A stretch of 64,000 bases of DNA. Source: Micrasema longulum (Eukaryota > Arthropoda > Insecta > Trichoptera > Brachycentridae). The stretch is from positions 186,001 to 250,000 of the forward strand of contig JAGVSM010003983.1 in assembly GCA_022494885.1 (NCBI GenBank), read 5' to 3'. The position numbers and the translations under genes were made by a program. Below are positions 23,086-34,526 of this stretch, piece after piece; position 1 is the stretch's first letter; every line of letters starts with the position of its first letter. Under the pieces are notes generated by a model. The model made no database searches and was not told where the DNA came from. It saw only the letters and a program-made list of their open reading frames with translations.

Positions 23086-25685
23086 TGGATAAGAAGAATG
23101 CCAAATGACTAAATAAATCTTATTTAAATTGGGTCGAAATCGGAAACTTACGGTACGCTTCTGTTTGGTATATAGTTTGTTTTTACGAAAAAAAATAATT
23201 GGGTATGTTATTAACTATCAAAATGTTGAAATCGTAATGCATGGTTTACAACAATTCAAGTCATTCAAATTAAATATTAAATAAGATATACGGTTGATAA
23301 AGCGAAGCATTACATTATTTTTAATGTTATGTTGAATTACTTAACATTATCTATGGACTTGAAATGATTGGTAACCGTATCCTAAGCCGGCTTCAATACA
23401 ATTATACTTTGTTGCATATTCTGGTGTTTCAGTACACGGCATGTTCTGTGCAGATAAAATCAAGCGATCAAATAATAATAAAGTTTCCAAGGCTAAATAT
23501 TATGAAGACATCACTCACATCGACTCCCCCGCGCCATGTTGCGTGAGTGCATTTTTATTACCAAATTACGTTAGAAAAAGCGATATGGCTGCGCTAACAA
23601 CCGCGGCTTTCCACAAGAGTTTCCACAAATAGTGAAATAAAACACCGACCGAGAAATAAATACATTATACCTAGTAGGGACTTACACCCATTCCATAAAG
23701 TTTAGTGGAACCATTGTAGAACCATTCTCACGCAGTTATTGGAGAAAAGCATCAAGCGCACCATGGCAACACAGTACTTCAAAATACCTCTTCATATTTA
23801 TTTTATCGTCTACTCGATAAAGGTTATAAATCCCCAGATTATTGAACTATAATCTCGTATATTTTGATCACTTTTCACCCCTTAAAGTCTTGATAATGGA
23901 AGAATAGCATGTTTGGATTAATCCAGAGCACTTTCATTATGTTTAAACACGGGATGAGAAAATTCCTCGATACTTCCAATGATTTAAATACATAATCAAA
24001 TTCCGATGGAAAACACGGTAAAGATGATAAATGGTTTGACCATATTGTTAACGATGAAACTGTAAAATTTCAGTAACGTCTTAGTAATATTTTAGAGATT
24101 TTGTACTAAATGTAAACACCCTAGAAGAGACAGAAACACAAATTACGAGCTGATTAATTTGATAAAAGCACCCAGTGTTACAAAAGCCAAGACATTGTTA
24201 TTTGTCGCTTTATTCTCCTAAAAAAGGTTTTTAAAAATGAGTAAATGTATGAAGCTTCTAGAGTAGAAGATTTTGTTTTTTTTATGCTTAAAATGAATAG
24301 CAGTGTTTTGTGACTTACTATAGCTGTTCATTATTCATTTATTTATTTTTAGCAGTAGTATTTTATCAACATTCCAAAAAATATTATTATAAATTTAAAA
24401 TCAAGAATTATTTCATTTAAAACAAAATGGAATACATCGTTTGCGGATGTTTAATTCCTCACTCACTTAAGTCGAATCTTTAAAACAATAGAAATTTGAA
24501 TACACTTAATGCATTGTCTCTGTTCTCCTCCGTTCGCCGTTCGATACAACGGTCAATAAATCACTTGAAGGGAAGATCCATATCTTCAAAGGGTTCCCTT
24601 ATACCGCCACCGCCTCTAGCCGACCACACATTGCCCGGCTGGCTTATTCCCTTATAGATAGACTTAATTAAACGGATCAGGTTACTATCCACAAGAGAAA
24701 GCGCAAAATTACGCATTCACTATTCAGCGTTTAAGATATAACATCTTTGCACAAAAGCCTGAAAGGTTAACCAGAGATTAAAATCTTTACCGGCATGAAC
24801 AAACACACAGTTAAACATGATTAATTGAAATTTGGTTAATGTATCAAATGAAGAGCTGAGAGGTGCTGACGTTTGGTTGGAGCGACATAAATAGTGGTAC
24901 AAAGACGACATTAAATAATTACAATTCACCGCATAGGCGCTGTAGAATTTAATTCAACAATAAGTCAAGGGATTAAAACTACAAGTCGGTGTGGCGGGTA
25001 AGTGTCATAATTTGAGATCATCTCTTACACCATCATACTCGGAGCAAATGATTTGTAATAAACCAAATATATTCAATAAGCGTGAATAGTTTGAATCCAT
25101 TTTAAAGAGCACAATTAAATTAGTTAAATCATTCATGAATTTAATGTATAACGATAAAATGGGTTCTATTCTACCCAAGTTACTTGACAATGTTACTATT
25201 CAGGCTGAGAGTAATGGCAAAGTAAATGTATTATCCAGGACAATGTTTATTTATTGTGATCTTTAGAGCAGACTATCAGGCTTTACTTAACATGTAAAGC
25301 AATGAAGCAATATGCTAAGAACAAAAATATTACTGCAAGTGTACATTTTTTACGAAAAGAAATTAGTTGTTGGATTTGTGCAAAATAAAACAGCATAATA
25401 CACATAATGCTTCCTGGTCATGTCGCGAACTTCCCCGGTTCGCTACCCACACTTGAACTGCTAGCTAAAAATGGACACAACATCAAAATTTGTAAGTAAA
25501 TCAACACAAATAATTATATTTATAAATCTTTTATAAAAAAACCGTATTATAAATCTATTTAAAGACATTTCCGATAAGTACATAAGACAATAATAACATA
25601 GTTCAATCTAATGACCCGTAAAATACCATAAATGAACAACATTATAAAATTTAACTAAAAAAAGGTTGCGAAGTGTAACTTTTAT
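23086..25685. other. Spacer with short frames only
   Basis: Frames of 60-69 codons (23.36, 24.72, 25.0 kb) have no recognisable motif. A GC-richer patch at 24.53-24.66 kb (CCGCCACCGCCTCTAGCC) is unexplained. No repeat head was found. Confidence 0.4.
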
Positions 25686-26274
25686 ACAATACTTTCTGGT
25701 GCACCACAGGGTTCTCACCTAGGCCCTTTACTATTTAATGCATATACTTATGATAAAAACAAATGTTTTAAATATTGTAAATAAAAATCTTTATAGATGT
25801 CAACATATTACAACAGAGATGAAGAACATTTAAGAGAAGGTAATATAGAAGCCCTGTAGATGCCTGGACTTCTATATTACCTTCTCTTAAATGTTCTTCA
25901 TCTCTGTTGTAATATGTCAATATAAACAGCTCCCCGGGGAGTTGAATCCAGTCGTTGTCTACAAAAATTTGGACAAACTCAAAATATTGTTTATAGATGT
26001 TGACTACCGGTTAAACCTTACATTCTCTAACTATGCTGAAAGTATGCAGTATCATAGAATAAACTCTCTTCGAAATCGGAGAATAATGTTAGACCACTTA
26101 TTTTTGCACAAATTAATAAACAATAATACTTATTCCCCTAATCTACTTGAAAGACTTCCGTTCCGTGTGCCATCTAGACCGACAAGACAAAATCTTCTTT
26201 TTTACACAGACAATCCATCGACGAACTATTTAAAACAATCTACAATACCTAGAATATGCGAGCTATATAACTAA
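25686..26274 (+). pseudogene. LINE ORF2 relic, internally deleted and split by FB
   Basis: The left part (25686-25789) encodes SGAPQGSHLGPLLFN, the conserved RT motif before the catalytic aspartates. It then reads into a stop after an internal deletion that removed the (F/Y)ADD region. The right part (25990-26274) encodes the C-terminus: INSLRNRRIMLDHLFLHKLI, LLERLPFRVPSRPTRQN and a final RICELYN, the pattern of Jockey/CR1-type ends. A fold-back element sits exactly between the parts with a duplicated target. A frame starting at 25891 fuses element sequence to the LINE end and is not a real protein. Confidence 0.8.
25801..25989 (+). mobile_element. Fold-back family FB, copy 3 (A-A'-D), 11-bp TSD
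   Basis: The cleanest copy, 189 bp. Module A with part of B runs forward (about 25801-25851) and returns inverted (about 25869-25918) around a loop of about 17 nt, then tail D with a CTCCCCGGGGAG palindrome. TTTATAGATGT is repeated exactly at 25790-25800 and 25990-26000, so the element boundaries are CAACATATT... to ...CAAAATATTG. The tips share a weak inverted match (CAACATATT against CAATATTTT). Confidence 0.85.
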
Positions 26275-26289
26275 AGATTTACCAAGGCT

Positions 26290-26757
26290 GATATTTTTCA
26301 TGACAATGAATGTAAATTTAAGTCAAAAGTCATAGAAATAGAGAAGCAGATATTTAATTAACTTTATTATTGTTTACATTTTTTTCATTTCTAATCTTTT
26401 TTAAACTATCTATTCTGTTTCATTTCTTGTCTTTAGCGTAAACATCTTTTTTGTGTGCAAAGGTGTTCTACACTAATATACAAATATATTGTCAATACAT
26501 TTGTGTACTTTTTTTTATGGAGTAATAAGGTGAGGTAATTGGCTAGTTTTATCGTTCACTGAGAACGGGCTGGGCGCTGGGCGCACTTCATAGATATTTT
26601 TTTAGATGGATGATATAAACAGCGGTGTGGATTTATAATAAATAACAATTATTTTATTCATTTTCGCATAAACATATTTACAATTAAACATTTTTATCCA
26701 AAGTCAAATATAATGGTAAGCTGTGAATAATCGCTTATTTTGACGATTCGCCCCTGA
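26290..26757. other. Spacer
   Basis: LINE 3' flank and AT-rich DNA; GAACGGGCTGGGCGCTGGGC near 26563 resembles a block near 31771 and may be an old repeat. Confidence 0.35.
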
Positions 26758-26880
26758 TACATAAACATACATACACACATATATATACACATACATACAC
26801 ACATACATACACAGATACATTCACACATATAAACACACATACATATACCCATGCGCATACACATACATATATACAAACGT
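26758..26880. repeat. ACATACACAT-type microsatellite
   Basis: An imperfect run of ACATAC/ACACAT/ATATAC units about 120 bp long. It explains the cysteine/methionine/tyrosine-rich minus-strand frame over it, which is not a gene. Confidence 0.85.
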
Positions 26881-28040
26881 AAAAGATACACAATTTAATT
26901 CATTTATGCGAAATTTCATGATTGCCATTGGTTTTTTTTTTCAAACTATTTTTTATTTTAATATTTTATTTTCAACATCCAGTAAAAATCTCCAATCCGC
27001 GGCATACATCAACCTCTCAGACTCCCTACGACCAATGCCATGAAAGAGTGAGGTCAACAGCTTCCTCAACTTGACAACACTCCCGCTTTTCCCAAATCCT
27101 AGCAAAAAAATATGGACCTTCTTGCCAACGTAATAGTGTTGCCTCGATGCCAGAACAGTGTTGACCACTTAAATTATTTTTATTTTTAAATAAACAAAAA
27201 ATTACGATGGAAACGGTTATATTTGTTTCGTGCGACGTCGGATAAATTTTCCACAAAGGTTTAGAATACGCATATTTTGAATTACCCGAAAACGAAACGT
27301 GTCGCGTCCTATGGGACAAACGGCATGTATAACGTTTTGGCGCCAAACTTGTACGCAATATTTATTAGAAGCGGAGTCGGCGGTCATAACACGTGACGTC
27401 AAAATGACGTCATACCAACTGCGAGCCGTTTTGAATGTGCTAATTTTTAAATTATAAATGAAAACTTGTTTTGAATACATTGATAGTTATATCATAAGAA
27501 TCGTAAACATCTGCTCTAAACATGGATTATATTTTTAACGTTTTTTCTGACTTGTGAAAATACCGCCTTTCGAGTCAATTTTAGTTATTTACAAAAATGT
27601 ATTAATTACTGTTTATTGAGAAACCTTTTAAAATTTATGTTTTTTTTTTATATCCGTGTATCTTATAACATGTTTTGTTATGACGTTTGTTGGTATTAAT
27701 CACACTGAAATGCGTGAAGCGGCCATTACGAGAGCGTTTACGTAAAAGGATCTTGAACGCTCGAGTGACCTTGGTCCGTAGCCCACATTTTATTGTTTTC
27801 TAACGAGAACAGAGAAATTCCCTGGGGAATAGTTGTTTACTTGTTCCATTAAAACGGCGCACGAGGTATTATTTATTTATTTCACAAATGAAGTGGCGAT
27901 TGTGTCAAAAAAGGCATTTGTCAGGGGTATAGGGTCAAAAATCTACTTTACAAATCATAAGGTAATAATATACTTCGCGTCCTCTTTATTTATATACATA
28001 CTACTCAATTTACGAACATATTTAGCATTTTTAGTATGTT
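26881..28040. other. Spacer with a GC-richer patch
   Basis: Overlapping minus-strand frames of 71-110 codons between 26.95 and 27.48 kb have no family motif. The patch 27.23-27.43 kb is GC-richer and holds paired CRE-like sites (separate entry). Confidence 0.4.
27393..27413. promoter_or_regulatory. Paired CRE-like / E-box sites
   Basis: CACGTGACGTCA is followed after three bases by TGACGTCA. These match the palindromic E-box and CRE consensus words. No transcript start or frame next to them is supported, so this is a word match only. Confidence 0.25.
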
Positions 28041-28284
28041 TCATCATCATCATTCCCTTCTCGCACCTAATGGCACTATAACACCAATAGCAGCTTTTCT
28101 TAATCATTTTTTTGTTTCTTGAAGGTAAGATGATCAGAATTAGGCTTTATGTAGTTTTTAAATAATATATTTTAGTGAATAAACACCTTTTAAATGAATA
28201 TTTCATGTCAACCATGTCGTTAATCGAATCCGAGATCTTTTGTATGGTAGGCAAACGCGCTGACCACTACACCACGAGGCTGAT
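28041..28284 (-). mobile_element. SINE family A
   Basis: Minus-strand, nearly full copy. It runs from a TCATCATCATCAT tail (28041), through CGCACCTAATGG and GAAGGTAAGATGATCAG, to the head with B box (AATCGAATCCGAGATC) and CACTACACCACGAGGC at the right end. Confidence 0.8.
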
Positions 28285-28556
28285 AAAATTAAGATAAAGA
28301 CTAAATTAGTTTGTTTAATCAGTGCTAAACTAAAAAAAAATCAATATATAAAAACATAATTGCCAATTATATATTACAATGAATTAAAAGTAGAATTATG
28401 GCAATTTATTTTAAAAAATATACGAATACATGGATACATAAATATATATCAAATGTTAACTATTAATGAACCTATTACCAATGCAGCATATAATAGTATC
28501 TATCAAATGTAATAAAAAGTAACTAAAACGAAAATAGTAAAAACTGTATTTCAACG

Positions 28557-28700
28557 ATGTTTTGAGTATGTCCAAATGTTTGAAGACGGGCACAAATGTT
28601 AAGTGGCTACTTGTAACAGCCGATGAAATGTCATAAGCCCTGTTAATGCCTGGACTTCCATATTTCATTCTCAAAAATGTTTTTCTCGTTTGCGGTAACA
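28557..28700 (-). mobile_element. Fold-back family FB, copy 4 (relic)
   Basis: On the minus strand the order is A, then B (CATTAACAGGGCTTATGACA), then the D tip (ATTTGGACATACTCAAAAC), like the 54.01-kb copy. It is much diverged. TATTTCA occurs on both sides (28547 and 28713) and may be a remnant target duplication. Confidence 0.5.
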
Positions 28701-28724
28701 AATTTAGAAAAAATATTTCACTCG

Positions 28725-29070
28725 AATGGGAAAAACAAGTATGAAAGTATGGCGGATGCTGTCGAAATGCGATCTCTCGGGCGAATATATGTTAAAACTA
28801 TGTACGATATGTGTATGACAAGAATTATCGACAAAATCAAGAAAGGAGTGCTGCGTTTGTTTGGACATGAAGAGCGAATGGACGGCGAAAGGGCGGTTAA
28901 AAAGATTTGAGATGCGATCGTTGATGGATATAGCAAACAAGAAAGACCGAGAAAGACATGGCTTGACCAAATGTAAAAAATACTTGATGTCGGAATGATC
29001 GGCGTGCGTGCGTGTGAATGTAGAGGAATCGAGGTGTGTATGCAAAGACAGTAACAGGGAAAACGGCGTG
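28725..29070 (+). pseudogene. LINE ORF2 C-terminus (WFGHV / GRPR type), copy 2
   Basis: Same region as the 15.2-kb relic, more decayed. It has ADAVEMRSLGRIYVKT, then IDKIKKGVLRLFGHEERMDG, a stop after AVKKI, then ERPRKTWLDQM, a second stop and later frameshifts. W of the WFGHV box is L and V is E. It ends with GGGAAAACGGCGTGATGG, as at 15.53 kb, so both are 3'-intact, 5'-truncated copies. The minus-strand frame of 132 codons over the same DNA is a shadow. Confidence 0.75.
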
Positions 29071-29934
29071 ATGGTTTTTTGTTTTTGTTTCATCATGTAC
29101 AATAATCCTTATTATAAGTATTACATAGATACAAAAATGTAAGCTGTATAAAATGAAGAAAGCATTTTACTTTAAACGATTATTACACTCATCAAAAAAT
29201 ATAATAGTAAAAAACCGTCAAGTTTTGTTAAAGCTCTCAATCCGCAACACAAGAAAAATCCACTTAACTTGATCTGATATATTGGAAGTCTTCTTAACAT
29301 TTTCTACTTTAGATCTTGAGAAAATCTCCGCCCGTGGCTGAGAATGTCTCCCAACTCCTAATGTCTTTTCTCATCTAGATGCTCAGCTGTTTTTGTGTTC
29401 CATTGTTTAGCTCGCGGTTTTCACTAAGAATGCCGCGGATCAAGGATGCGAAGAGCAGCAGAATGCATTTTCTACACCTGTTGAAAAATGCACTCTGCTC
29501 TTTTTGTATTAATCCAACGAAAGGAGTCAAATGTTGTGGTACTAAAGCGCAAAATTGGATAGATAGAAAATGAAATGTTGTATAGAGCTATTTTTAAAAG
29601 TACGTAGGATAGGTGCACTTTAATATTTTGCAATAAATTGAAATTAAAACTGCAATATTGTGGAAAATTTACTTATAAATGACTTCATCACACCGTATAA
29701 AATATTTACACATTATATTGCCAACATAAAGATGATGTCATATAAGCATTCTTAGAAGGAACAGCTGACGAATTCGTCAGCAGTGTGCGTTTTAAACTAA
29801 CACGTAATACTGTCGCGTGTAGTAAAATATTTTACCTTTGTTGTTCAATGAGTTGTCGTTTCGTTATTAGTTTGACCGGACCGTCTTAAAACTTGCAGTT
29901 TGTTAGCATGTTTATGGTTAATGATTTTGATAAA
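29071..29934. other. Spacer; one perfect 18-bp palindrome
   Basis: GCTGACGAATTCGTCAGC at 29764-29781 is fully self-complementary and contains a CUGACGA word. There is no stem II/GAAA partner, so it is not a hammerhead. No genes seen. Confidence 0.4.
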
Positions 29935-30037
29935 ATAATAAATAAAGTTATCAATAAAACTTCTTAGTTTAGTTTTACCATTTTATTATTTTGACCAACG
30001 AGCGCCTTCGCCTAAGTAGGCATCTTCAAGACGGGTA
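29935..30037 (-). mobile_element. Penelope-like terminal repeat, left of head-to-head pair
   Basis: Minus strand: a hammerhead-like core (29995-30030), then GGTCAAAATAATAAAATGGT and AAACTAAGAAGTTTTATTGA. The facing copy at 30.33-30.42 kb has the same order on the plus strand. Confidence 0.55.
29995..30030 (-). ncRNA. Hammerhead-like motif
   Basis: Minus strand: CUUGAAGA box (C/U shifted), extra U, stem II GCC/GGC (up to GCCU/AGGC) around a short loop, GAAG (last A lost), then the self-complementary GCGC and UC. Two core positions deviate, so activity is doubtful. Confidence 0.45.
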
Positions 30038-30317
30038 AATTGTTTACAACGTTTACAGCGTTTATACTATTTCTATTTTAGAGATAAGAAGATCAAAGTA
30101 TTTTGAAAGGAGACAGAAAACATAAATATTTACTACTAGTTTGCTAAACAGTTCATTTTTGAGAGTTATTGGACCGAAATTGGGATTAAGCATTTATTAT
30201 TTAAAAGGTGGGAAAAAAACACATGGCGAAATACAACAGAGACGGAAATACAAATTTTAACAGGTTAAGTTATCACAATACTTTGTTAGAAATAATATAA
30301 AAGCTGTAATCGTTATA

Positions 30318-30425
30318 AACTATTTACTAGTCTTGAAGATGCCTACTTAGACAAAAGCGCTCGTTGGAAAAAAAATTTGAAAAGTAAAACTAAACCAAGA
30401 AGTTCTATCAAGAAATTTCAACAAA
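30318..30425 (+). mobile_element. Penelope-like terminal repeat, right of head-to-head pair
   Basis: The core at 30332-30367 (CUUGAAGA, GCCU/AGAC, AAAA, GCGC, UC) is followed by AAAACTAAACCAAGAAGTTC. It is the same family as the minus-strand copy about 300 bp to the left. G of GAAA is lost. Confidence 0.5.
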
Positions 30426-30562
30426 AAACATCAATGTTTATAGTTGTATTTTTAAAAAGTAACTTTTTGAATAAATATTCGGAGAAGTATAAAAATATCT
30501 GATGATAACAGCAAGCTTGGAAAAATCACTCAAAACTAATACCCGTATGCAGAGACAAAACC

Positions 30563-30970
30563 CGTACCCGATAAACAATTTGATAATTGGTACTCGTATT
30601 ATGTATTGGTAAGTTTTGTATCTGTATCTACATATTTTGTTCATTTGCATGGGTGGAAACTTAAAATTTATTTTTATTCATGATGACTTATACCCGAATG
30701 CAGAAACAAAACTTAAGGTGAGGAAAGTACATTCTATTGTCTTCACCTTCGGGTTATTCTCCGCATTTGGGATTAGAATGTACTTCCTTACCTTAAGTTT
30801 TGTCTCTGCATACGGGTATAAGTCATCATGAATAAAAATAAATTTTAAGTTTCCACCCATGCATTTGCATGTAGATACAGATACACAACATAACAAAATA
30901 TGTAGATACAGATACAAAACTTACCAATACATAATACGAGTACCAATTATCAAATTGTTTATCGGGTACG
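30563..30970. repeat. Long palindrome (fold-back element)
   Basis: The left arm (30563-30736) and right arm (30774-30970) are inverted copies over about 170 bp with few mismatches, around a 37-nt centre. The outer edges read CGTACCCGATAAACAATTTG and its inverse. The right arm has an extra segment of about 29 bp (near 30872-30900) that repeats the GTAGATACAGATACA block. CCCGTATGCAGAGACAAAAC just left of the arms (30542) repeats an inner block. Short frames on both strands mirror each other because of the palindrome and are not genes. Confidence 0.85.
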
Positions 30971-31261
30971 TGTTTTATTTTTCAATTTCTTGGGAATCTT
31001 GTCATATTTACGAATATTTCAACTTATTATATTTTAATAACACTGAAACGAATAAAAAAATATACGAGGTTGTTGGTATAGGTTTTCAATTATCGATATC
31101 AGATCCAAAGTCCAAAAAGAACTCCCACTAGGTCACTTGTCAATTGTAATTAATTATGAATATTTATAATTAATATAATAAATATATTTTTTTAATGTAC
31201 ATGGTCGAGTCAACAAAGTAACAAGATAATCAATTTACTAAAGTGTGAACAAGAAACAGAT

Positions 31262-31310
31262 CATCATCATCATTCCCTTTCCGCACCTAATGGTGCATAG
31301 CAGTGGCGAA
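31262..31310 (-). mobile_element. SINE family A, 3' end only
   Basis: The TCATCATCATCATTCCCTTT tail and CGCACCTAATGGTGCATAG block only. Confidence 0.6.
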
Positions 31311-31944
31311 TGGTGATTTTATTTACAGGTAAGCTATAAATATAATGGAAGTAATATACACTATAAATTGATATTTTCTGTGGTTCTGAATGATACAACA
31401 ACTCTCATCCATGAAACCAACTCAAACTATGTAACTTCGTGATATATTATATTATATAGATATATAATTCATTGTTCTAGTAATTAATAGTGCTAAAAAC
31501 GGCCGCGTGGAGCGCTATATGTCCTGCAATATGACGCATGAAAGTAATTATGGTCTTATGTCAAAAGTGCCATCTCAAAGAAAAATAATCCTTAAGAAAC
31601 AATGTTTGAAATACTGTTTTCCTAATCAAGAATCTTCAAATAATTTGTGTAATCTGCATATTTAATCTGGGAGAAAAAACCCGCACTGGGGTTAATACAT
31701 TCAAAATATAGTATGCTTATTTGTATGAAAAGTAAACTGGAATAATCGGCTAGTTTCTTGGCTCACCGCAGGCGCTGGGCGCGTTTTATTAAAATGTACA
31801 TTTATATTAGGATAAAAATACAAACGGTAGAAATGATTTAAAATAAATGTTAATTATTTATTTGTTTTTTCTGTAAATAAAGTTACAATAAAACATTTTT
31901 ATGGTTAGTCAAATATAATGGTAAGCTGCGCATAATTGCTTATA
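31311..31944. other. Spacer
   Basis: AT-rich; AAACGGCCGCGTGGAGCGC near 31498 stands out by composition only. Confidence 0.35.
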
Positions 31945-32190
31945 TACACGGTTCACCCTTGGTGCATAGGGCACTGGATTATCACACCAATCACAGCGTA
32001 TCTTGATCATTTTTGTTTCATGAAGGTAAGATGATCAGTCTCATGCTTCAGGTACCAGTCCAGGGACTATGAAATATTTTTAGTGTAAAAACACCCTTTT
32101 AAATAAATAATTCGTATCGACCATGTCAGGAATCTAGCCCGAGACCTCTCGCATGGTAGGCAAACGCGCTGACCATTACACCACGAATGG
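31945..32190 (-). mobile_element. SINE family A
   Basis: Minus-strand copy with GGTGCATAGGGCACTGGATT, CAATCACAGCGTATCTTGAT and GGTACCAGTCCAGGGACTAT. The head ends GCGCTGACCATTACACCACG. The ATG-repeat tail is replaced by a short divergent end. Confidence 0.8.
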
Positions 32191-33133
32191 ATACAGAACA
32201 TAAACTAGAAACCCTTTGATGTTTTGTGTAAGCTGTCCTCTTTTATCGCCCTTTAGGCGTATCCCATCAAGTACCTAATTACTGCCTTCAATCAAATAAG
32301 TTATATCTATCTTCTATATATCTATATCATAGAATTAAGAATAGTCCAGAAATCGCATACGCAAATCGAATAGAAAGCGACTAAACTACTCATAAATTAG
32401 TAGGTTTACGTTTTGACCCATTAGTTTCTTTGTAGACGTCGCTTAGTACGCAACTCCTGATATAAATTTAACTATGCCGTGTTGTGTCTTTTTAAAGTTT
32501 AAAAATACTGCTAGGTTCTTAAAGAAACAGGGTGCAATCACATTTTATGTGTAATTAGCAATTGAATGTGTCTGTAACAAATGCATTCCTTAAAAATTTA
32601 ATTACTTATCCGTCTGTCAGATTGTCAAAGAAACAAAATGAACATTTCGTTAGTGTTGCCAGGGTAGTAAATTTTTTTACCCTACTTTGGTCATCTTATA
32701 AGAGAAATAATGAAAATTTGATCTCGGATTAAACAACTCTATCGTGGATATTTGACCGACATTATCTTTAAAACATTAAATATTATTTAACATGATATAA
32801 AAATATCCGTTTTATGTAAAATAAAATTTGTTTTATTTTTCAAGTTTAAAGTTCATTAATTCAATTACTCTTATTAAATGACCTTTTGCTTATCTACTCT
32901 GTTGTGTCAAACAATATTTCCGCGTGCACAATTAAATTTTAGAGAAATTAACAGATGGCTTTTTTTAACCTTACATTTGTGTTATAATTATATTTTTTCC
33001 CATTGTGCAACATTACGCGGCGGCATCACGAATGCGCGTGGCGGAAGTGAGGCATAGTGGGGGAATTATTGGACACAGTCCGATGTATTCAAATATGATT
33101 CTACGCTCCTTCTGGACAATTCTTAATTCTATG
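32191..33133. other. Spacer
   Basis: No supported gene or repeat. A short frame begins in the GC-richer GCGGCGGCATCACGAATGCG patch at about 33017, without a motif. Confidence 0.4.
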
Positions 33134-33705
33134 ATCTATATATATAAAAGGCAATGTTCGAATGGTTGTCCTCAATGGACTGAATAACTACCGGACCGAT
33201 TTGCGTGCAGTTTTCAGATAAATGTTCATTTTTTGCCGCGAGAAGGTTTATAGCTCATACAATCTTCAATTTATTAACCACAATAAATTTAGGAGAATTA
33301 ATGATTTTTTTATCCATCACCAAGGTTGCATTCGCCAAGAATGCGGATAAAAAAATGGATGAAGAAATTAAAAGGAATTTAATGAAACAATTTGTTTGGG
33401 ATCCATAAAAAACAAATGTTGTTTTTAAACATTCAAAAACCAGCTTATTTTATACACAAAAAACAACATTTTTCCATTTTTTTGTAAATGCATTCTCCTC
33501 GAATGCAACCCTGGTAGATCGATGAATAAAACATTTATGCTTCATACTTCTTTTTTTACACATTAGATTGAAGATTTTAATATCAACGAACACGCACAAC
33601 GCAAGGATCTATATTTCTCTGAAAACCGCACGTAAATCGGTTTAGCCATCTAGGAGGAGTTCGGTGACATCACACGTACAGAGAAATTATATATATAAAG
33701 ATTTA
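33134..33705. mobile_element. Fold-back/MITE with TA-rich tips
   Basis: The tips are TCTATATATATAAAAGGCAA and AATTATATATATAAAGATT. Inverted blocks point inward: ACCGATTTGCGTGCAGTTTT at 33194 against AAAACCGCACGTAAATCGGT at 33621, and CCAAGGTTGCATTCG at 33319 against CGAATGCAACCCTGG at 33498. The 67-codon frame near 33.2-33.4 kb spans arm sequence and is likely accidental. Confidence 0.55.
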
Positions 33706-34321
33706 TACTGAATACATTTATATTATTTACTATGCGCTAATAGTAAAATACATTAAAAGCATAGCCCTTGTCACTTCAAACCTGTACTGAACGAACAATG
33801 ATGACTGGTTATGTATTACACAAGATCGGGGAATATGTGGGAGGACTAGACTGTACGAGTTAGTACCGAAGTGTAGGTGCTGAGGGCAACGGTGCAATGA
33901 GCTGAACTGAAGGTAACTGCTACGTCACCTGGACGATATAAATCATGAAAGGTATATTTCATCAGTTCGATTCTCCGAAACAGAGGTTAAAAATAACGTA
34001 TTGTAAAATATTTAATCAATATGAAAACATGACCGCAATCCACACTGATTTATTTAATGTACAAAAATACTAATTTTCAAGCTGTTTTCAACAATATGTA
34101 ACATGCTCATAAATCTTTTTAATCCAGAAAACAAACCGTTTATTCCAGTATCTGTATCCAAAAATAAGGAAGGTATTATCAAAGTTATTTACAGTTACGA
34201 TTCACACCAATGTTTATAATTTACTATAGAAATTCCCTATCACAACGCATGTTTTATGAGTCGGGGCAGGTTCTTGGATTTTTCAATAGAATAAAAAAAG
34301 TACAAAAAAATAAATGACACA
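33706..34321. other. Spacer
   Basis: Nothing recognised. Confidence 0.35.
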
Positions 34322-34526
34322 AAATGAAAATACAATGTTTTGTTATTATTATTCTAATTTTTTTGCACCACAACAGGCCAGATGGCCCAATTACAGTGGT
34401 GAATAACATCACAGAACACCCAGGATTGAGAAAAATCACATTTAATTGTTGGGTTCTCACCGGGAATCGAACCCGGAACCTTTTGTGTGTGAGTCGAGCG
34501 TCTTAAACACTACACTACGGATGCCG
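34322..34526 (-). mobile_element. SINE family D (single copy seen)
   Basis: The minus-strand tRNA-like head runs from GGCATCCGTAGTGTAGTGTT to the B box GGTTCCGGGTTCGATTCCCG. A body with CTGGGTGTTCTGTGATG and TTGGGCCATCTGGCC follows, then an AATAATAATAA run. This is a distinct head and body from A, B and C. Confidence 0.65.

Noticed and set aside
25891..26274. 127-codon frame as an intact gene
   Set aside because: Its first third is fold-back element sequence fused by chance to a LINE C-terminus.
26694..26891. Cysteine-rich minus-strand frame
   Set aside because: It is translation of an ACATAC-type microsatellite.
28704..29102. 132-codon minus-strand frame
   Set aside because: It lies antisense over a clear plus-strand LINE relic.
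29764..29781. CUGACGA word in GCTGACGAATTCGTCAGC as a hammerhead
   Set aside because: It is a simple palindrome with no stem II or GAAA box following.
30616..30917. Mirrored frames on both strands
   Set aside because: They are consequences of the long palindrome and resemble no protein.
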